From: a virus
Length of the DNA: 46,664 bases
Direction: 5' to 3' (one strand)
Virus record (IMG/VR): IMGVR_UViG_3300048597_000671
Coordinates: 1-46,664 of that record
Each line of letters starts with the position of its first letter. Within the stretch, counting starts at the first letter, position 1. A program made the position numbers and the translations under genes. A model generated the notes under the pieces. The model was not told the origin of the DNA. It searched no databases and saw only the letters and a program-made list of their open reading frames with translations. Of the stretch, positions 7,187 through 13,934 are shown one piece after another.

Positions 7187-7561
7187 TCAGCCGAGATGCC
7201 CACCGCACGTCGCCATCGCGTTCCAAGCCTGGTCCTTGAAGATGTCTCCGCCAAAAGGCGTCGACTGCGCCCAGGATGTGCCTCGGGCAGATGTGTCTCC
7301 GGTACCCTCGATTTTCACAGTGAGAAGCCCCTCGCCGCCGCCGGTCGTCACTCCGATCAGGGCTTGCTGCTGCGTCTCGACCTTCGTGTACGAGACCTGG
7401 GACGGCGGGTGCTTGTAGGCATTGATGAACTGGCCGTAGACGCAATCAGCGACGGCAACCCAAGGCTTATCAAAGATTACCGTGGCGTCGGGCTTGTCCG
7501 TAAGCTTCGGGGCGCACGCCGTGAGCGCGAGCATCGAGGCGGTGAGCAAGAAACGAACCAT
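7187..7561 (-). CDS. Lipoprotein coupled to the repressor gene
   Basis: 124-aa protein with a short signal peptide and a lipobox LTAC (cysteine at residue 16), so probably an outer- or inner-membrane lipoprotein. The rest is a small beta-rich domain without a recognised family, containing two more cysteines (Cys42 and Cys119). The ATG shares its first base with the TAA of the repressor (TAATG at 7559-7563), so it should be made from the repressor transcript and hence in the lysogen. Such prophage lipoproteins are often conversion or superinfection-exclusion factors; that is inference here. Confidence 0.78.
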   Translation of the reverse strand: MVRFLLTASMLALTACAPKLTDKPDATVIFDKPWVAVADCVYGQFINAYKHPPSQVSYTKVETQQQALIGVTTGGGEGLLTVKIEGTGDTSARGTSWAQSTPFGGDIFKDQAWNAMATCGGHLG

Positions 7562-8292
7562 TAAACCCCCAGCAATTCGTCAGTCTCGAGCACCCGATAA
7601 GTCGCCGCAACCTTGCTGCGTGGGACGCGGATATCATCCTTCGCAGGATTGTACTGCGCCAGGACGAGATGCGTCGGCGTGACTTTTACGAGCCGCTTCA
7701 CGACGGCCGCGTGCTCGGGATCACCGTCCGGTCCGGTGGCTTTCATTTGCACCAGGACATGCGATCCGATTTGGGGCTGACGTAGTCGATCGACATAGAC
7801 CGCTTCGCCTGGCTGGCGCCAAGGCACCATTGAATGCCCCACCACGAATATCGCGAAGATACCGGTGCGGCCGGCGAGAGCGTAGGGACGGGGGGCGTAT
7901 TGGATCACCTCGCCGATGATGAACTCGTCGTCCCGGCCGCCGTTGGCCGTGCCCATGACCGGTATGTCGCGTGGCATCGAACCCATGATCGGCGCCGGCG
8001 GGGCATCCAGCGCTGGGATTACATTGGAGGGGGGCAGGGGTTCGTCAGAGGGCGCTGTGGTTTCTGACGGCACCAGCGCCTCGGTCAGTGCTTTCTCGAC
8101 GTAGATGAACCACGCGGGCAAGCGCTTTTTCCGCGTGTCGTTTTCGAATCCCGAAATGGATTGCTGGCTGATGGCCGGCGCTCCAGCGGCCTTCGCGATC
8201 GCGGTGGCTCGCGCGGCGAGCTCCGGACCCGACATTTTTCGCCTGATCCGCTCAGCCTTTAGCCAACGCTGCTTTTCCGCGACATTCTCCAT
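7561..8292 (-). CDS. CI-like phage repressor with S24 peptidase domain
   Basis: 243-aa repressor. Residues ~8-70 form a Cro/CI-type helix-turn-helix (ISQQSISGFEN recognition region) and residues ~110-235 a LexA/S24 domain with Ser154 in GHSMVPW and Lys199 in AAVVKRL as the catalytic pair. It would hold the lysogenic state by binding the TACAAAAGTTTTGTA operators and be inactivated in the SOS response. The hinge has GTANGG rather than a plain Ala-Gly cleavage pair, so the self-cleavage site is uncertain. No Shine-Dalgarno precedes the ATG and an operator begins 11 bases upstream, which hints at autoregulation and a short or absent leader, as in lambda cI. Confidence 0.92.
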   Translation of the reverse strand: MENVAEKQRWLKAERIRRKMSGPELAARATAIAKAAGAPAISQQSISGFENDTRKKRLPAWFIYVEKALTEALVPSETTAPSDEPLPPSNVIPALDAPPAPIMGSMPRDIPVMGTANGGRDDEFIIGEVIQYAPRPYALAGRTGIFAIFVVGHSMVPWRQPGEAVYVDRLRQPQIGSHVLVQMKATGPDGDPEHAAVVKRLVKVTPTHLVLAQYNPAKDDIRVPRSKVAATYRVLETDELLGV

Positions 8293-8302
8293 GCCGCGAA
8301 AC

Positions 8303-8317
8303 TACAAAAGTCTCTGA
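8303..8317. promoter_or_regulatory. Right operator nearest cI (half-conserved)
   Basis: TACAAAAGT matches the operator consensus but the second arm (CTCTGA) is degenerate. It lies 11 bases from the repressor ATG and would overlap the repressor promoter, like lambda OR3. Probably the weakest site. Confidence 0.55.
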
Positions 8318-8328
8318 GTCGCGCCGCT

Positions 8329-8343
8329 TACAAAACTCTTGTT
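8329..8343. promoter_or_regulatory. Right operator, middle
   Basis: TACAAAACTCTTGTT, the exact reverse complement of OL2 at 6435-6449. It lies directly upstream of and overlaps the -35 region of the cro promoter. Centres are 26 and 23 bp from the flanking operators. Confidence 0.75.
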
Positions 8344-8370
8344 GCCAAATCGACAAAAGTTTTGTAGTCG
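8342..8370 (+). promoter_or_regulatory. Rightward early promoter PR
   Basis: By alignment with PL, -35 TTGCCA (8342-8347), a 17-base spacer containing an operator, and a weak -10 TAGTCG (8365-8370). The transcription start would fall at about 8377, the A of the cro ATG, so cro would be leaderless. Confidence 0.6.
8352..8366. promoter_or_regulatory. Right operator nearest cro
   Basis: GACAAAAGTTTTGTA, a palindrome with one outer mismatch, inside the PR spacer in the same position as OL1 in PL. Confidence 0.78.
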
Positions 8371-8376
8371 TCGGCT

Positions 8377-8622
8377 ATGACCGCCCAAATCCTCCGCGAA
8401 GTCGTCGAGACGAAGGCCGGCAGCCAGTCTGCCTTCGCCCGTGCCGTTGGCACCTCCCCGCAAATGGTCTCGTATTGGCTCACGAACAGCAGGCCGTTGC
8501 CTGCTGAGTTCGTTCTGAAGGCCGAAGAGGCTTTCGGCGTCTCCCGTCACGACCTCCGCCCCGACATCTTTGGCCCGGCGCCAGCGCCCGCACCCGAGGC
8601 AGCCTCCTCGGAGGCCGCGTGA
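8377..8622 (+). CDS. Cro/YdaS-type antirepressor
   Basis: 81-aa protein: a compact helix-turn-helix (residues ~3-65, including SQSAFARAVGTSPQMVSYWLT and LKAEEAFGVSRHDLRP) and a Pro/Ala-rich tail. YdaS/Cro proteins bind the same operators as the repressor and favour lytic growth. It is divergent from the repressor across an 84-base region that holds three operator copies. No Shine-Dalgarno is seen, fitting leaderless translation from PR. Confidence 0.88.
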   Translation: MTAQILREVVETKAGSQSAFARAVGTSPQMVSYWLTNSRPLPAEFVLKAEEAFGVSRHDLRPDIFGPAPAPAPEAASSEAA

Positions 8623-8652
8623 TGGCGGCGGCTTCAAACCCCGTGAGAGAAG

Positions 8653-8838
8653 ATGGACATCGAGACGCACCTGCTGATGCTGTCGATCTGGCTGCTGGTT
8701 CAGTCGCTCTTGCTGATGTTCTTCAGCGTCATGCTTCTGCTCATCGTGATCGCGAACGGGCTGATAGTGGGGTCCATCCGCAAGAAGCTGACCTTCAGGC
8801 GGACCTCGCCTTCGACGGCCGATATCGAAAACAAATAG
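8653..8838 (+). CDS. Possible small membrane protein (alternative to the opposite strand)
   Basis: 61-residue frame with a very hydrophobic stretch (about residues 7-40) and a basic C-terminus. A purine-rich GAGAGAAG precedes its ATG and it lies in the expected PR transcript behind cro. However, most of it is antisense to the C-terminal coding part of the 8700-9170 leftward gene, and hydrophobicity may be a by-product of that. At most one of the two is likely to matter; I rank the leftward gene higher. Confidence 0.25.
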   Translation: MDIETHLLMLSIWLLVQSLLLMFFSVMLLLIVIANGLIVGSIRKKLTFRRTSPSTADIENK

Positions 8839-9170
8839 TGCTTCTCGGTCCCCGGATCGATCGCCCATCCGGCTTTGATCAGTCGCGCATCGGCCGGCAG
8901 CGGCACGCTGTTCCCGTGGCCATCGCCCTTGAACTTGTCGCCGATCAAAAGGCCCCTCGGGCGCATGGCGTGGATCGCGGTCAGTTCGATCGCTACGTCC
9001 TCGCCGTTCCGAACCTTGAGACGCGCGAGCCCGTCCTGTGTGACGGGCAACGTCAGCTCGACATAGACCTTCCGGGCTTGGCTCACGCGGTAGAGCAGCA
9101 CGGCGATGTAGGCCGTGAGGCCGCTGGCGAGAACACCTGCAAGGCCGATCAGCAGGTTGGCGATTTCCAT
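8700..9170 (-). CDS. Membrane-anchored beta-rich protein of unknown function
   Basis: 156-aa protein: an N-terminal transmembrane helix (about residues 5-28), a basic RVSQARK border, then a ~120-residue domain with alternating beta-strand pattern ending in SRSMTLKNISKSD. It runs leftward inside an otherwise rightward early arm, so it is likely an independently expressed cargo gene. A GGAG lies directly before the ATG, which is tight. Residue composition and domain layout look natural, unlike the long rightward frame on the opposite strand. No family recognised; a role in exclusion or in modifying the envelope is speculative. Confidence 0.6.
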   Translation of the reverse strand: MEIANLLIGLAGVLASGLTAYIAVLLYRVSQARKVYVELTLPVTQDGLARLKVRNGEDVAIELTAIHAMRPRGLLIGDKFKGDGHGNSVPLPADARLIKAGWAIDPGTEKHYLFSISAVEGEVRLKVSFLRMDPTISPFAITMSRSMTLKNISKSD

Positions 9171-9220
9171 CTCCGCAGCCTGCCACGGCGTCAGCCCCCC
9201 GTCGAATCTCGGAGGGCCGC

Positions 9221-9394
9221 ATGATCGTCGCCGCGCTCCTCGCTGTTGGGATCCTGACCGGTGCGATCATTGGCGGGCTCTGGCTTTCCAACACCTGCGC
9301 GCGGCGCCGGGATGCGGCGGCCGCGGGGACCGAACATGGCCCGGACGCGCCGGTCGATCTCGTCGGCAATCTCCGCCGCGGGGGCGCGCTTTGA
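9221..9394 (+). CDS. 57-residue single-pass membrane protein
   Basis: Starts MIVAALLAVGILTGAIIGG, one transmembrane helix (about residues 2-22), followed by a basic turn (CARRR) and a short hydrophilic tail. A strong GGAGG lies 5 bases before the ATG. The next sequence contains a hairpin at 9495-9522. No family recognised. Confidence 0.6.
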   Translation: MIVAALLAVGILTGAIIGGLWLSNTCARRRDAAAAGTEHGPDAPVDLVGNLRRGGAL

Positions 9395-9494
9395 GCCCCT
9401 CATTGAAATTCGGGCGCCAATGCGCGCTCGTCCCGAGGCAAGAGGCGCTCCGGCGCGCTTGCATGCCCTTCCTGGGCGTTTCCCTCCCTAAACT

Positions 9495-9522
9495 CGGCGG
9501 CGGGGCTCGCGTCTCGCCGCCG
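9495..9522 (+). terminator. Hairpin between convergent small genes
   Basis: CGGCGGCG and CGCCGCCG arms around a 12-base loop, followed by CCTTTCCC. The 146 bases between two convergent small genes (9395-9540) contain nothing else I can name. Without a solid T-run its strength as a terminator is doubtful. Confidence 0.4.
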
Positions 9523-9540
9523 CCTTTCCCGTTTCCGCAT

Positions 9541-9708
9541 CTACTGCACCCGATAGAGGCCGGGGTTGGCCGCCCGCTCGCCCGGCTTGATCTCGCCCAG
9601 CAGCGCGAGCGCCGCGATCATCAGCCCGCGCTCGAAGGTGCCCGGCGTTGTGCCGTCCATCAGCATCAGCAGCAGGCGTTCAAGGCGGAGAAGGGCGTCG
9701 GTGTCCAT
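9541..9708 (-). CDS. Hypothetical 55-aa leftward protein
   Basis: Short protein (MDTDALLRLERLLLMLMDG start) with two amphipathic helices; no membrane segment and no recognised family. It begins 62 bases from the divergent CII-like gene. No strong Shine-Dalgarno is visible. The composition looks protein-like, but the length makes the call moderate. Confidence 0.5.
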   Translation of the reverse strand: MDTDALLRLERLLLMLMDGTTPGTFERGLMIAALALLGEIKPGERAANPGLYRVQ

Positions 9709-9770
9709 GCCGCCACCCTGATCCCGCCGATCGGCCGCGTCGCCCGGAACGCCGGGGGGCCCGTCCGGTA

Positions 9771-10259
9771 ATGGCCGTGCGCTTCATGAAGCCCCGCACC
9801 TACGGCACCGCGAAGGAAATCGTCGCCCGTGCCTACGGCCAGGTAACCGGCGGCATCGAGGCCGTGATGACCATCTTGAACATCGGCCGCACGCGCGCCC
9901 ATGCGCTCGCCGACCCGCAGGAGCCGCGCGAGCAGATCGCCTATGCCGAAGCCCGGCAGCTCACCAAGGGCGGCGCCGTCGCCTTCGCTGAGGATCTGGC
10001 GCTGCTCGCCGGCGGCGTCTTCGTGCCGCAGGCCTGCGCCCCTGGTGTCTCGATCGAGGAGCTGACCGCGGAATCGGCGCGGCAGTTCGGCGAGAAGCTC
10101 GCCTGCGCCGTGAGGGCCCTCGCGAACGGCCGGCTCACGGCCCGCGAAATCGAGAAATGGCTGCGCGAGACCGACGACGTCGTCCGCGTCGTGACGCAGC
10201 TGCGCGCCGAATTGAACGAGCGCCTTCATCCCACCGCGACCCCCGCGGCGGCCGAGTAG
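9771..10259 (+). CDS. Possible CII-like phage regulatory protein
   Basis: 162-aa protein. The N-terminal ~85 residues (KPRTYGTAKEIVARAYGQVTGG; LNIGRTRAHALADP) look like the helix-turn-helix of phage regulatory proteins grouped with CII, and the rest is helical. It stands at the position where CII-type activators lie in lambdoid maps, between cro and replication genes. Start choice: ATG at 9771; an alternative in-frame ATG at 9786 begins MKPRTYG, the more usual start of this family. Regulatory role is inferred. Confidence 0.6.
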   Translation: MAVRFMKPRTYGTAKEIVARAYGQVTGGIEAVMTILNIGRTRAHALADPQEPREQIAYAEARQLTKGGAVAFAEDLALLAGGVFVPQACAPGVSIEELTAESARQFGEKLACAVRALANGRLTAREIEKWLRETDDVVRVVTQLRAELNERLHPTATPAAAE

Positions 10260-10272
10260 CGAAAGGAACGAC

Positions 10273-10986
10273 ATGGCACCTAGGAAGATACGAGCTGACC
10301 GCGACGCCGCCGAGACCGGCAAGAAGGCAGCGCGCGCGAAGGCCGAGAAGGCGTTCAAGGCCCCCAAGGCTGCAGCCGCGGAAGGCGACGACAGCAAGAC
10401 CCTGAAATCCACTGTGATGGAGCTCGGCCTCGCCGAGAAGCGGGACTATGCGCACTATTTGAAGGGCCTGAAGGGCCTGAACGAGCGGAAGGACCAGATC
10501 GTCGGCCTGATCCGCACGCACAAGAAGCGGGCGAAAGAGGCGAACATCGACCCGGCCAGCCTCGACGCCGCGATCCGGTGGGAGAAGGCCGACCCGATGG
10601 AGTTCCGCCGCTGGCTCGCCGGCACCCTGCGCGCCTGCGAGGTCAACGGCATGGACGTGCCCGAGCTGGCCTTTGCCGACGAGAGCGGCCTGACCTCCGA
10701 GGAGAAGGCGTTTCAGGACGGCCACCGCGCCGGCGTCGGCGGCAAGAGCTTCACCGACAACCCGCATGATCCCGGCAGCGCCGGCAACGCGCAATGGGAA
10801 GAGGGCCGGATGCGCGGCCAGGCCGAACTGCTGGGGCAGGGCACCCTCCCGCAGGCGCCGCTCCCGGGCACCGAGACGCTGGAAGGCGACGACGAGCCTG
10901 ATTTCGACGAGGTCGATGGCCTTGACGAATCCCCGGCTGCGACGGCGGCGCGGGCGTCCGGCATCGGCGCGGCCGCGGCGCACTGA
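10273..10986 (+). CDS. RMF/CrpP-like protein with GapR-like helical segment
   Basis: 237-aa protein with a basic Ala/Lys-rich N-terminus, a helical segment (about 58-105, LKGLNERKDQIVGLIRTHKKRAKEANID) reminiscent of the GapR/DUF2312 DNA-binding helices, and a C-terminal element (about 143-180) with FQDGHRAGVGG, NPHDPGS and WEEGRMRG. That spacing is like ribosome modulation factor/CrpP proteins. The tail is acidic. RMF-like elements bind ribosomes in E. coli; the phage role is unknown. A good Shine-Dalgarno (AAAGGAA) precedes the ATG. Confidence 0.65.
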   Translation: MAPRKIRADRDAAETGKKAARAKAEKAFKAPKAAAAEGDDSKTLKSTVMELGLAEKRDYAHYLKGLKGLNERKDQIVGLIRTHKKRAKEANIDPASLDAAIRWEKADPMEFRRWLAGTLRACEVNGMDVPELAFADESGLTSEEKAFQDGHRAGVGGKSFTDNPHDPGSAGNAQWEEGRMRGQAELLGQGTLPQAPLPGTETLEGDDEPDFDEVDGLDESPAATAARASGIGAAAAH

Positions 10987-11324
10987 TGGCGTCGACATCG
11001 CTCCCCGTCGGCCAGCCTAATCCGAACGCCGTACGGCGTTGGCGGGCGGGGTCGCATGTCGCGAAACTGGAATGCGCGCGCTGCGGCAAGGCCTTCCTCA
11101 AGTACGCCTGCCGCCTGAGGTCTGTGCGCCACTACTGCACGGCGGCGTGCCAGCGCGCCGATCGGAAGCTTGACCGCAACCCGAAATGGCGCGGCGGCAG
11201 CGTCACTAAGCCCTGCGATCATTGCGGGGCGACGATGACGCGGGGCGCGTCCGAGGTCCGGCGGGGTCGGGGGCGCTTCTGTTCGACGGCCTGCAAGGCT
11301 CTGGCGCAGCGGGTGCGCGCATGA
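10986..11324 (+). CDS. Tandem zinc-finger protein
   Basis: 112-aa basic protein with two similar zinc-binding units: Cys-x2-Cys (CARCG) with Cys-x3-Cys (CTAAC), and Cys-x2-Cys (CDHCG) with Cys-x3-Cys (CSTAC). It probably binds nucleic acid. Similar ribbons occur at the ends of phage HNH proteins, but no HNH motif is present. TGATG overlap with the preceding gene and ATGA overlap with the RuvC-like gene tie it to the replication block. Confidence 0.75.
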   Translation: MASTSLPVGQPNPNAVRRWRAGSHVAKLECARCGKAFLKYACRLRSVRHYCTAACQRADRKLDRNPKWRGGSVTKPCDHCGATMTRGASEVRRGRGRFCSTACKALAQRVRA

Positions 11325-11884
11325 ACGCGGGCCCCGGAATTCTCTGCCTCGACACTGCGACAACGACCGGCTGGGCATTCGCGCGAGGCCATGAGACGCC
11401 GCTCTTCGGCACGTTCACGCTGCCCTCCTGCGGTGAGAATTACGGCGTCTTCGCTGCCGAGTTCTGGCGGTGGCTGGCGGGCCGCATCGTCCGCCACGAG
11501 CCCCGCCTCGTCGTCTACGAGAAGCCGATCCATCTGCCGACCGACAAGCTGCACACGGTCCGGCGCCTCTACAGCCTCGCGACCGTGATCGAGATGGTCT
11601 GCTTCACCAAGGGCATCAGGGTCGAATCCTACGGGCTCGACGAGATCAGGACGAACTTCGTCGGCCCGCTCCACCGCAAGCGGTTCCCCGGCCGCGACAA
11701 CATCAAGCGCGCGGTCATCGCCGAGTGCAGAGCGCGCGGTTGGAACCCGAACGGCGACGACGACGCCGACGCGCTCGCGCTGCTGGACCTCGCGCGGGTT
11801 AAGCACATGCCCGGTTACAGAAGCCGGACGCACCTGGGGCTGGGCTGCGCTGCCACGGCTGCCATCGCGGGGGCGGCGGCATGA
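11321..11884 (+). CDS. RuvC-like Holliday junction resolvase
   Basis: 187-aa RNase H-fold nuclease of the RuvC kind. Expected acidic residues are visible: Asp10 in LCLDTATTTGWA, Glu68 in VYEKP, and the GDDDADALALLD motif near residue 150. It would resolve branched DNA before packaging or during recombination. Start at 11321 is fixed by the ATGA overlap with the zinc-finger gene. The C-terminal ~25 residues are variable. Confidence 0.85.
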   Translation: MNAGPGILCLDTATTTGWAFARGHETPLFGTFTLPSCGENYGVFAAEFWRWLAGRIVRHEPRLVVYEKPIHLPTDKLHTVRRLYSLATVIEMVCFTKGIRVESYGLDEIRTNFVGPLHRKRFPGRDNIKRAVIAECRARGWNPNGDDDADALALLDLARVKHMPGYRSRTHLGLGCAATAAIAGAAA

Positions 11885-12417
11885 ACGCGATCCTCACCTA
11901 TGGCGGCGTGCCGGTGCCATGGACGGCCTCATGGACAGCCGAGGAGGCGTTTCACGTGGCGCGCTGCCCGACCGCCGGCGGGCGCGTCGCAATATGCCAG
12001 TCGGTCGCCCAGGGTGAAGGGAAGCCGCGCTTCGGCAAGCCGCACAGCCAGCGCCAGCGCAAAGCGATCGCCGATGGCTTGTGCGACCTCTGCGGACGCA
12101 CTCTGAAGGGCCGCACGAAGGTTTCGCTCTCGCACGCGCGGCCGCGCTACGCCGCTGAAGGCTGGGCGATCCTCCAGGTCGAGCCGTTGCTCCACAAGGA
12201 ATGTGCCGCCGAATCCATCGAGCACTGCCCGTCGCTCAAACGCGACCTTCGCGACGGTTCGCTCATGGTGCGGCAGGTGGCCCGCCACCGAGTCCAGTTC
12301 GCCGTGATGCACGCGACCTACACGCAGGAGATCGCGGGCGCGCCGGTGACAGCCATCGGTCACGCAAAGGTCGAGCTGCTGTCCTGGACCGATCGAACGG
12401 AGGCTTGGCTACAATGA
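11881..12417 (+). CDS. Treble-clef/HNH-like zinc-binding phage protein
   Basis: 178-aa protein with CDLCG (Cys68, Cys71), SHARP and LLHKECA (His and Cys near 106-109) spaced as in treble-clef fingers of HNH-like proteins. The usual catalytic HNH residues are not clear, so it may be binding only. The N-terminus and the C-terminal ~45 residues have no recognised domain. Coupled by ATGA on both sides. Confidence 0.65.
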   Translation: MNAILTYGGVPVPWTASWTAEEAFHVARCPTAGGRVAICQSVAQGEGKPRFGKPHSQRQRKAIADGLCDLCGRTLKGRTKVSLSHARPRYAAEGWAILQVEPLLHKECAAESIEHCPSLKRDLRDGSLMVRQVARHRVQFAVMHATYTQEIAGAPVTAIGHAKVELLSWTDRTEAWLQ

Positions 12418-12632
12418 CCGGCCGCATCCCCGGCGTCCCCGAAGACTGGGCGACCGCCTGCACCAAGGCCCAGGACGAGGTCGCCCGCCTCGGGACGATC
12501 ATCGTCAACGCCCACAAGGCCATGGTCGAAGGCCGCCGCGGCGACGCGCTCAAGATGCTGAAACACGCGTTCCCACAGCACCCGGTGCCCGGTGGGCCGA
12601 TGGGGCCAACAGGCGGGGGCAGAGTGGCATGA
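12414..12632 (+). CDS. Hypothetical 72-aa phage protein
   Basis: Helical small protein (MTGRIPGVPEDWATACTKAQDEV start) with a Gly/Pro-rich tail. ATGA overlaps with both neighbours support the start and the gene. No family recognised. Confidence 0.6.
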   Translation: MTGRIPGVPEDWATACTKAQDEVARLGTIIVNAHKAMVEGRRGDALKMLKHAFPQHPVPGGPMGPTGGGRVA

Positions 12633-13195
12633 GCGACCCGCTCGCCTTTTTCATTGAACCCGAATGGGCTACGGACGCGCTCCTGCGTCTCCCGTTTTTC
12701 AGCCCGATCAAGGTGGCATGGGATCCCTGCTGCGGCTCGGGCAACATCGTCCGCGCCGGCCGCCGCGCCGGGCTCGACATGATCGGCTCCGACATCGCCG
12801 ACCGCGGCCTCGATGGCCAGCTGCTGCTCGACTTCCGCAAGCAGAAGCGGATGCTCGGGGACGCCGACGCCATCATCTTCAACCCGCCCTATGGATCGGC
12901 TCGCTTGGCGAAGGAGTTCATCGCCCACGCGCGGTCGCTCAAGCCCAAGCTCGTCGCGGCATTTGTCGAGAACCGATTCCTCGCCAGCGCTGGGCGCTAC
13001 GACTTCTTTATGCGGGATCACCGGCCGACCTGCATTGCGTTCCTGTCCGACCGTCCCTCTTGCCCGCCCGGTGACGCCTTCCTCGCCGGCGAGATCAAGG
13101 CCACCGGCGGCAAACAGGATTATTGCTGGCTGATCTGGTGCGACTGGCTTGCTGGAGCGCCGCGGGAGCCTGTCTGGCTGCGGAGGGCCGCATGA
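12629..13195 (+). CDS. DNA adenine methyltransferase-like protein
   Basis: 188-aa class I methyltransferase fold. SAM-binding motif I is DPCCGSGNI (about residues 32-40) and the N6-adenine catalytic motif is NPPYG (about 85-89). It is short for a complete modification enzyme and has no obvious target-recognition domain, as is usual for small phage methyltransferases. It could protect phage DNA from restriction. It sits inside the replication operon, coupled to both neighbours. Confidence 0.8.
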   Translation: MSDPLAFFIEPEWATDALLRLPFFSPIKVAWDPCCGSGNIVRAGRRAGLDMIGSDIADRGLDGQLLLDFRKQKRMLGDADAIIFNPPYGSARLAKEFIAHARSLKPKLVAAFVENRFLASAGRYDFFMRDHRPTCIAFLSDRPSCPPGDAFLAGEIKATGGKQDYCWLIWCDWLAGAPREPVWLRRAA

Positions 13196-13617
13196 GCCGC
13201 GAGTCCGTCGATAGCGCGATCAGCCGCCACGCCGCCCGCGGCATGTACCGCGCCCAGCTCGTGATGACCTACGGCCGCGACGCCGTGCTTCGCGTCCTGG
13301 GCAGTGAGGAGCCCCCACCGAAGGTCGCCGAGCCGGTAGCCCGCGCGCCGTTCCACGACCGGCTCGTCGCCGCCCGAATGGCCAAGAAGCATGGCCGCCC
13401 CAAGGCGTGCGTCATCATCGACATCAATGAGATGACGATGGTCGACTACGAGGCCGCGCTGAAGATCCCCAAGCGGCCGGAGATCATCGCCGCGATCGCC
13501 GCCTATATGGACGAGCCCGTCGCGTCCCTGACCGCCGAAATCGCCGTCCTCCGCGCCGCTAACGACAAGCGCGTCGCGGACAAGAGACTGCAGAGATTCA
13601 CGAAGGTGTCGGGATGA
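13192..13617 (+). CDS. Hypothetical 141-aa replication-region protein
   Basis: Soluble protein with a basic middle (FHDRLVAARMAKKHGRPKACVIID) and a helical C-terminal part that looks coiled-coil-like (SLTAEIAVLRAANDKRVADKRL). ATG overlaps the methyltransferase stop and its end overlaps the DnaA-like gene. Family not recognised; it may be a DNA-binding accessory of replication. Confidence 0.65.
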   Translation: MSRESVDSAISRHAARGMYRAQLVMTYGRDAVLRVLGSEEPPPKVAEPVARAPFHDRLVAARMAKKHGRPKACVIIDINEMTMVDYEAALKIPKRPEIIAAIAAYMDEPVASLTAEIAVLRAANDKRVADKRLQRFTKVSG

Positions 13618-13934
13618 ACGCGCAGCCCATCACCTATCGCGACGTGATCCGCGGCTGCGCCGAATACGCCGGCGTGCCCGTCGAGGCGATCACAAAGCCG
13701 GGAAGGGCGCACAAGCGCATCAATGAAGCTCGCCAGGCCGGCTACAGCATCCTGCGCGCCTCCGGCCTGAGCTACCCCCGCATCGGGCATCGGTTCAACC
13801 GCGACCACACGACGATCATGTACGGCGTGCAGCGGGCGGACCCGCTCATCGTCCAGGCGGTCGCACGCATCGCCGACCGGCTCGCCCAGGAGCGCGCGAT
13901 TTCCGAAACCCCACTTTTCTCGAGGGCTGCGTGA
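13614..13934 (+). CDS. DnaA domain IV-like DNA-binding protein
   Basis: 106-aa protein that aligns with the DNA-binding domain of DnaA: an RQAGYSILRASGLSYPRIGHRF segment followed by the signature RDHTTIMYGV (about residues 62-72). It lacks the AAA+ ATPase domain. Small phage and plasmid proteins of this kind are thought to bind DnaA-box-like sequences and act as initiators or as competitors of host DnaA. Placed directly before the DUF1376 replication gene, so an origin-binding role is likely (inference). Confidence 0.82.
   Translation: MNAQPITYRDVIRGCAEYAGVPVEAITKPGRAHKRINEARQAGYSILRASGLSYPRIGHRFNRDHTTIMYGVQRADPLIVQAVARIADRLAQERAISETPLFSRAA

Noticed and set aside
8619-9224. Rightward 201-aa frame with ATG overlapping the cro stop
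   Set aside because: The overlap looks attractive, but the sequence is rich in Arg, Asp, Gln and His as expected of a shadow of the leftward 156-aa gene.
9115-9771. Rightward 218-aa open frame
   Set aside because: Covers two small genes and a hairpin; low-complexity Arg/Pro/Gly content and no domain.
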